From positions 1 through 9,187 of the forward strand of contig JBBQEJ010000194.1 in the NCBI GenBank assembly GCA_038320555.1: a stretch of DNA of 9,187 bases. The letters are read 5' to 3'. The notes beneath the pieces were generated by a model. That model was given only the letters and a program-made list of their open reading frames with translations. It ran no database searches and had not been told where the DNA came from. The position numbers were made by a program, and so were the translations under genes. The DNA is from JALZOC01 sp038320555 (GTDB lineage: Bacteria; Acidobacteriota; Vicinamibacteria; Vicinamibacterales; 2-12-FULL-66-21). Below are positions 6,240-9,187 of the stretch, in pieces. Each line of letters starts with the position of its first letter. The stretch's first letter is position 1.

Positions 6240-6371
6240 GCGCGCGGCTAGCTGGCGACTAGCGGCTGGCGGTTGGCGGCTGGAGTTAGCGCTGGCGGCT
6301 AGGAGAAGCGGCTGGCGGCTGGCGACTGGCTGGAAGCTGGGAGTTGGAAACTGGAAATTGGAAACTGAAAA
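6240..6371. repeat. Degenerate 7-bp tandem repeat array
   Basis: The gap between the convergent DUF2461 and receptor genes is filled by degenerate units of about seven bases. Examples in phase are CTGGCGG/TTGGCGG (6266-6279), CTGGCGG/CTGGCGA/CTGGCTG (6312-6332), and TTGGAAA/CTGGAAA/TTGGAAA/CTGAAAA (6344-6371). The composition drifts from GC-rich at the left to AT-rich at the right. The final unit supplies the T-tract of the receptor's terminator on the minus strand. No coding potential. It resembles the 8-bp array at 4132-4260 in style but not in sequence. Confidence 0.8.
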
Positions 6372-6402
6372 AGGGCGCCGCAGCCGTGAGCCACGGCGCC
6401 CT
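6366..6402 (-). terminator. Rho-independent terminator of the receptor gene
   Basis: A perfect 9-bp stem is formed by AGGGCGCCG (6372-6380) and CGGCGCCCT (6394-6402) with a 13-base loop. An alternative inner stem, GCCGTG (6383-6388) with CACGGC (6392-6397), is also possible. Reading the minus strand, the stem is followed at once by TTTTTCAGTTT. It starts eight bases after the receptor stop codon. On the plus strand there is no T-run after the stem, so it should act in one direction only. Confidence 0.85.
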
Positions 6403-6409
6403 CGACCGA

Positions 6410-9187
6410 TTAGAACGTGATCCGGAATCCGAGTTGCCCGACGCGCTGCTCGGACGCGCCGGAGTCACCAGCAAACGCATTCGGCTTCATGAAGACCGGG
6501 TTGGCCGTGTGGCTGGCGAGCGTTCCGGTGTAGAAGGCGGCCGACGAGGCGGCGCCGATGTTGAACACCGGGTTGATCGCGTTCGTGACGTTGAACACGT
6601 CGCCTGTCAGTTCCGCCGTGAGACGGGACCCCACGTGGATCGCCTTCGCCACACGAAGGTTGAACTGCGACAGCGGAGCGCCGCGCCCGCAGTTCACGGT
6701 CTTGCACTCGCCGATCTCCTTATAAGTCGGGACGCCGGCAGCGTCGATGCCCGTGTACTGAAATGCGGTCGGATAGATGTCGTTGCTCACACCATCCGCG
6801 TTGGCGTCGTACCCATACCATGTGTGCATCGGCAGCCGGGACCGGTAGCGGTAGACAGGCGAGATCGTAATGCCCCAGGGCGCCTGGATGAGCGCGCTCA
6901 ACGACACCTTGTGGCGCGCGTCGGTGCGCGCTGCAGGTCCCGACTGCACGTCCGCCAGCGGTTTCGTCGCATCCTGCACCAGGTTCGTCGTGAGCTCGTC
7001 AACCGCCTGACCGCCCCGCCCGGTTGCTTTGGCGAGCGTGTACCAGACGTTCAACTGCACGTGATGATCGAGCCGGCGACGGACACCGAAGTTCGCGCCG
7101 TCGTACTGGCTGGACCCGATGCTCATGTTCATGGTCGGGTTCGCCGGGTTCAGGTTGAGGTCCTGGTAGCGCCGGATCAACGTGGGAGGGATGCGCGTAT
7201 TGAGCGGCCACCGGACGCCGAGATCGTGCCCCGCGGCATGCACGTAATCGACGTCCAGCACCGTCGAATGCGCCAACTCGTGCGACCAGCCGACTGATGA
7301 CTGACTGGTCCACGGCTGACGGATCTGGGGCGCCGCGACGTTTGTGCTGTAGAACGGGCCGTTCGGATTCACCTCGTTGAGGCTGGCAATGTTCGAGACG
7401 GGTTGTCCTGACGTGAAGAAGGTGCCATCCGGATTCTTGATCCCGGCCGAGTTGGTGGCGGTGAAGATGACACCCGATCCACCCTGCGCGCTCAACCCTG
7501 GAAAGAGAATGTTGGCGTTGGTGAACCCGTAGTCGTAGTAAATGCCCCAGCCCGCGCGCACGACGTCTTTGCTGTCTCCGCGGAGGTCGTACACCGCACC
7601 AATACGAGGCTGAATGTTGTTCTTGTCTTCCTGGGCCTTCTTCCCGAACTCGTCGAAGCCCGTCACCCCGTTGAAACGGCCCGCCGCGGCCGCTGCGGTC
7701 AGCGCCACGTAGTTGGGGATCTTCGACTGATCGATGAGGAAGCCGGTGACGTAGTCGTACCGGAGGCCCGCGTTCACCGTCATCCGGGTGGTCACGCGCC
7801 AATCGTCCTGGAAGTACATGCCGTACTGCTTCATCGGCAGGTTCGCCGATGCCCCCGGCTTGCTGCGCGTGACAAGACTGATGGGGCCATTGATGTCGTT
7901 GGTCAGATGCGTATACGCATAGTCGGTGCTGCCCGACGAGAACGTCACGTACAGTCGCGGTTCGTTGATGTAGTTCAGGCCCGCCTTGAAGTCGTGACCG
8001 AGGCCACCCATTCCGGTCGCGTGCCAGGAGAAGTCGTCGCGGAACTGAAACTTGTGCTGCTCGGTCGTCTGCGGCGTGTTCGTGTTGTAGCCGATGGCAA
8101 CCCCGTTCGGAAATGTCTGCTGCGGCGCGCCGGTCCGCGCCACGATGTGGTTGGCGAAGTCGGCGTACTGGAAGATGAATTCATTCAACTTCGAACCCGC
8201 CAGCACCCAGTTGTGGTTCAGATTGATGGAATTGAACCCGTTCGTGCTGTCACCCCAGTTTTCCGGAACAAGCCGCGTTCCCGTGCCGTACACCTGCGAG
8301 TTCGTGTTACGCCCATACCGCACCGACATGAACTGCGAGTTCGTGAGATTTGCGGAGACTTTCCCTGTGAACAGATTCTCGCGGCTGGGCGTCGGGAAGA
8401 CGCCTTCGAGGTTGGGGAACAGTCCGAACGTGGTCACCGCCTGCATCGTGTCCTGCTGTGTGCGTTCGGCAGCGGCAAAAAAGTGCGCCTTGTTTTGAAC
8501 GATTGGTCCGCCGAACGAACCGCCGTACTGGTAGCGCTTGTACTCCTGTTTGCCGACCTTGTTCAGGATCTCCGTCTCCGTCTTTGCATTCATGCTCTTG
8601 TCGCGGACCGACGTGAACCAGCTGCCCTTCATCAGGTTCGTGCCGCTCTTGGTGACGATGTTCATCACGCCGCCGTTGCTGCGGCCGTACTCCGCTTTGT
8701 ACCGCTGGGTGATGAAGTTGAATTCCTGGATCGCTTCGAGCGGGAACAACTGGAGCAGTCCGCCGACGGTGTCGTCGTTGTTGTCGCCGCCGTCGATCAA
8801 GTAATTCAGATTGCGTCCATTCCCGCCGTTAATCTGTGGCGAGTACTGACTGCTCTTCGTGGGGTCGGTGTGGAACCCTAATCCGACACCCGGAATCGTC
8901 GCCGCAAGATTTGCGAACTGGCGACCGTTTAGCGGAATCGCCTCGATGCGGCGCGGGCTTACGACACCTCCCACAGATGAATTCGTCGTCTCAATCAACG
9001 GTGTGGCGCCGGTGACGGTCACGGTCTCGGCAAGCGCGGCAACCCTCAGCCCAAAGTCGATAGAGACTGTTTGGCCGACATCTACCTCGACATCCTTTTT
9101 GGAGACGGTCGAAAAGCCCGCCAGTTCCGCGTTGACTTCGTAGACACCTACCGGAAGCGATGGCAGGCGATAGAGGCCCTCCGCATC
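6410..9187 (-). CDS. Oar-like TonB-dependent receptor, 5' end outside window
   Basis: Outer-membrane TonB-dependent transporter of the large acidobacterial Oar/CarboxypepD-regulatory type; 925 residues are visible. The frame runs open to the right edge, so the signal peptide and start are missing. A methionine-type GTG at 9022 is internal. The visible order starts with the end of the carboxypeptidase-regulatory beta-sandwich (DAEGLYRLPSLPVGVYEVNA, about 9128-9187). The plug segment follows, with VTVTGATPLIET (about 8986-9024), RIEAIPLNGRQF and NYLIDGGDNNDD, then EYGRSNGGVMNIVTKSGTN (about 8634-8690). The beta-barrel continues to a C-terminal aromatic ending, LGFRITF, the outer-membrane insertion signature. 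The NGR-Q-F and YLIDGG motifs are characteristic of the Oar-like group. The substrate is unknown; nearby sugar genes make a glycan or oligosaccharide possible, but these receptors are numerous and often unlinked to their ligands. A strong terminator follows the stop. Confidence 0.92.
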   Translation of the reverse strand, partial: DAEGLYRLPSLPVGVYEVNAELAGFSTVSKKDVEVDVGQTVSIDFGLRVAALAETVTVTGATPLIETTNSSVGGVVSPRRIEAIPLNGRQFANLAATIPGVGLGFHTDPTKSSQYSPQINGGNGRNLNYLIDGGDNNDDTVGGLLQLFPLEAIQEFNFITQRYKAEYGRSNGGVMNIVTKSGTNLMKGSWFTSVRDKSMNAKTETEILNKVGKQEYKRYQYGGSFGGPIVQNKAHFFAAAERTQQDTMQAVTTFGLFPNLEGVFPTPSRENLFTGKVSANLTNSQFMSVRYGRNTNSQVYGTGTRLVPENWGDSTNGFNSINLNHNWVLAGSKLNEFIFQYADFANHIVARTGAPQQTFPNGVAIGYNTNTPQTTEQHKFQFRDDFSWHATGMGGLGHDFKAGLNYINEPRLYVTFSSGSTDYAYTHLTNDINGPISLVTRSKPGASANLPMKQYGMYFQDDWRVTTRMTVNAGLRYDYVTGFLIDQSKIPNYVALTAAAAAGRFNGVTGFDEFGKKAQEDKNNIQPRIGAVYDLRGDSKDVVRAGWGIYYDYGFTNANILFPGLSAQGGSGVIFTATNSAGIKNPDGTFFTSGQPVSNIASLNEVNPNGPFYSTNVAAPQIRQPWTSQSSVGWSHELAHSTVLDVDYVHAAGHDLGVRWPLNTRIPPTLIRRYQDLNLNPANPTMNMSIGSSQYDGANFGVRRRLDHHVQLNVWYTLAKATGRGGQAVDELTTNLVQDATKPLADVQSGPAARTDARHKVSLSALIQAPWGITISPVYRYRSRLPMHTWYGYDANADGVSNDIYPTAFQYTGIDAAGVPTYKEIGECKTVNCGRGAPLSQFNLRVAKAIHVGSRLTAELTGDVFNVTNAINPVFNIGAASSAAFYTGTLASHTANPVFMKPNAFAGDSGASEQRVGQLGFRITF

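Noticed and set aside
6344..8881. Plus-strand frames of more than 300 codons opposite the receptor (6344-7297, 7907-8881)
   Set aside because: Arg/Val-rich mirror translations of the receptor; the first begins inside the 7-bp repeat array. No recognisable domains.
9020..9022. GTG at 9022 as the true start of the receptor
   Set aside because: The frame stays open to 9187 and encodes the end of a carboxypeptidase-regulatory domain, so the gene continues beyond the window.

Overview
The window is high-GC DNA from a bacterium that most resembles a soil-type Acidobacteriota (perhaps Vicinamibacteria). This is an inference from three things: an Oar-like TonB-dependent receptor with a carboxypeptidase-regulatory N-terminus, a PIG-L deacetylase paired with a Gfo/Idh/MocA oxidoreductase, and short-period degenerate repeats in the gaps. 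No RNA gene, CRISPR array, insertion sequence or phage gene is visible.

Layout: positions 1-232 hold no gene but carry a large imperfect palindrome. On the minus strand, a Gfo/Idh/MocA oxidoreductase (from 2102) is followed by a PIG-L/LmbE deacetylase (from 1033). The oxidoreductase frame is broken by one in-frame amber codon at 1476-1478. Divergently, on the plus strand, lie a TIM-barrel sugar isomerase/epimerase (2321-3313), a short-chain dehydrogenase (3318-4133) and a DenD-like D-erythronate dehydrogenase (4264-5256). The isomerase appears to have lost a Tat signal leader through a one-base frameshift near 2280. An array of 8-bp repeats fills the gap in front of the DenD gene.

Downstream are another copy of the palindrome-type repeat, a frameshifted C-terminal scrap of a streptogramin-lyase-like beta-propeller (about 5345-5504) and an intact DUF2461 gene (5545-6237). 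A 7-bp repeat array then leads into the terminator of the convergent receptor gene, which runs from beyond the right edge to 6410.

Functionally, the two dehydrogenases, the isomerase/epimerase, the oxidoreductase and the deacetylase look like a small accessory locus for oxidising and remodelling sugars or sugar acids, with an outer-membrane receptor nearby. The DenD family acts on C4 sugar acids, but its usual kinase, aldolase and isomerase partners are not in the window. Three reading-frame lesions (1476, about 2280, about 5475) occur in just over 4 kb. They could be real decay or base errors in an assembly, and the sequence alone cannot decide. I found no convincing wholly new system. The most unusual material is the structured repeats and the damaged frames.
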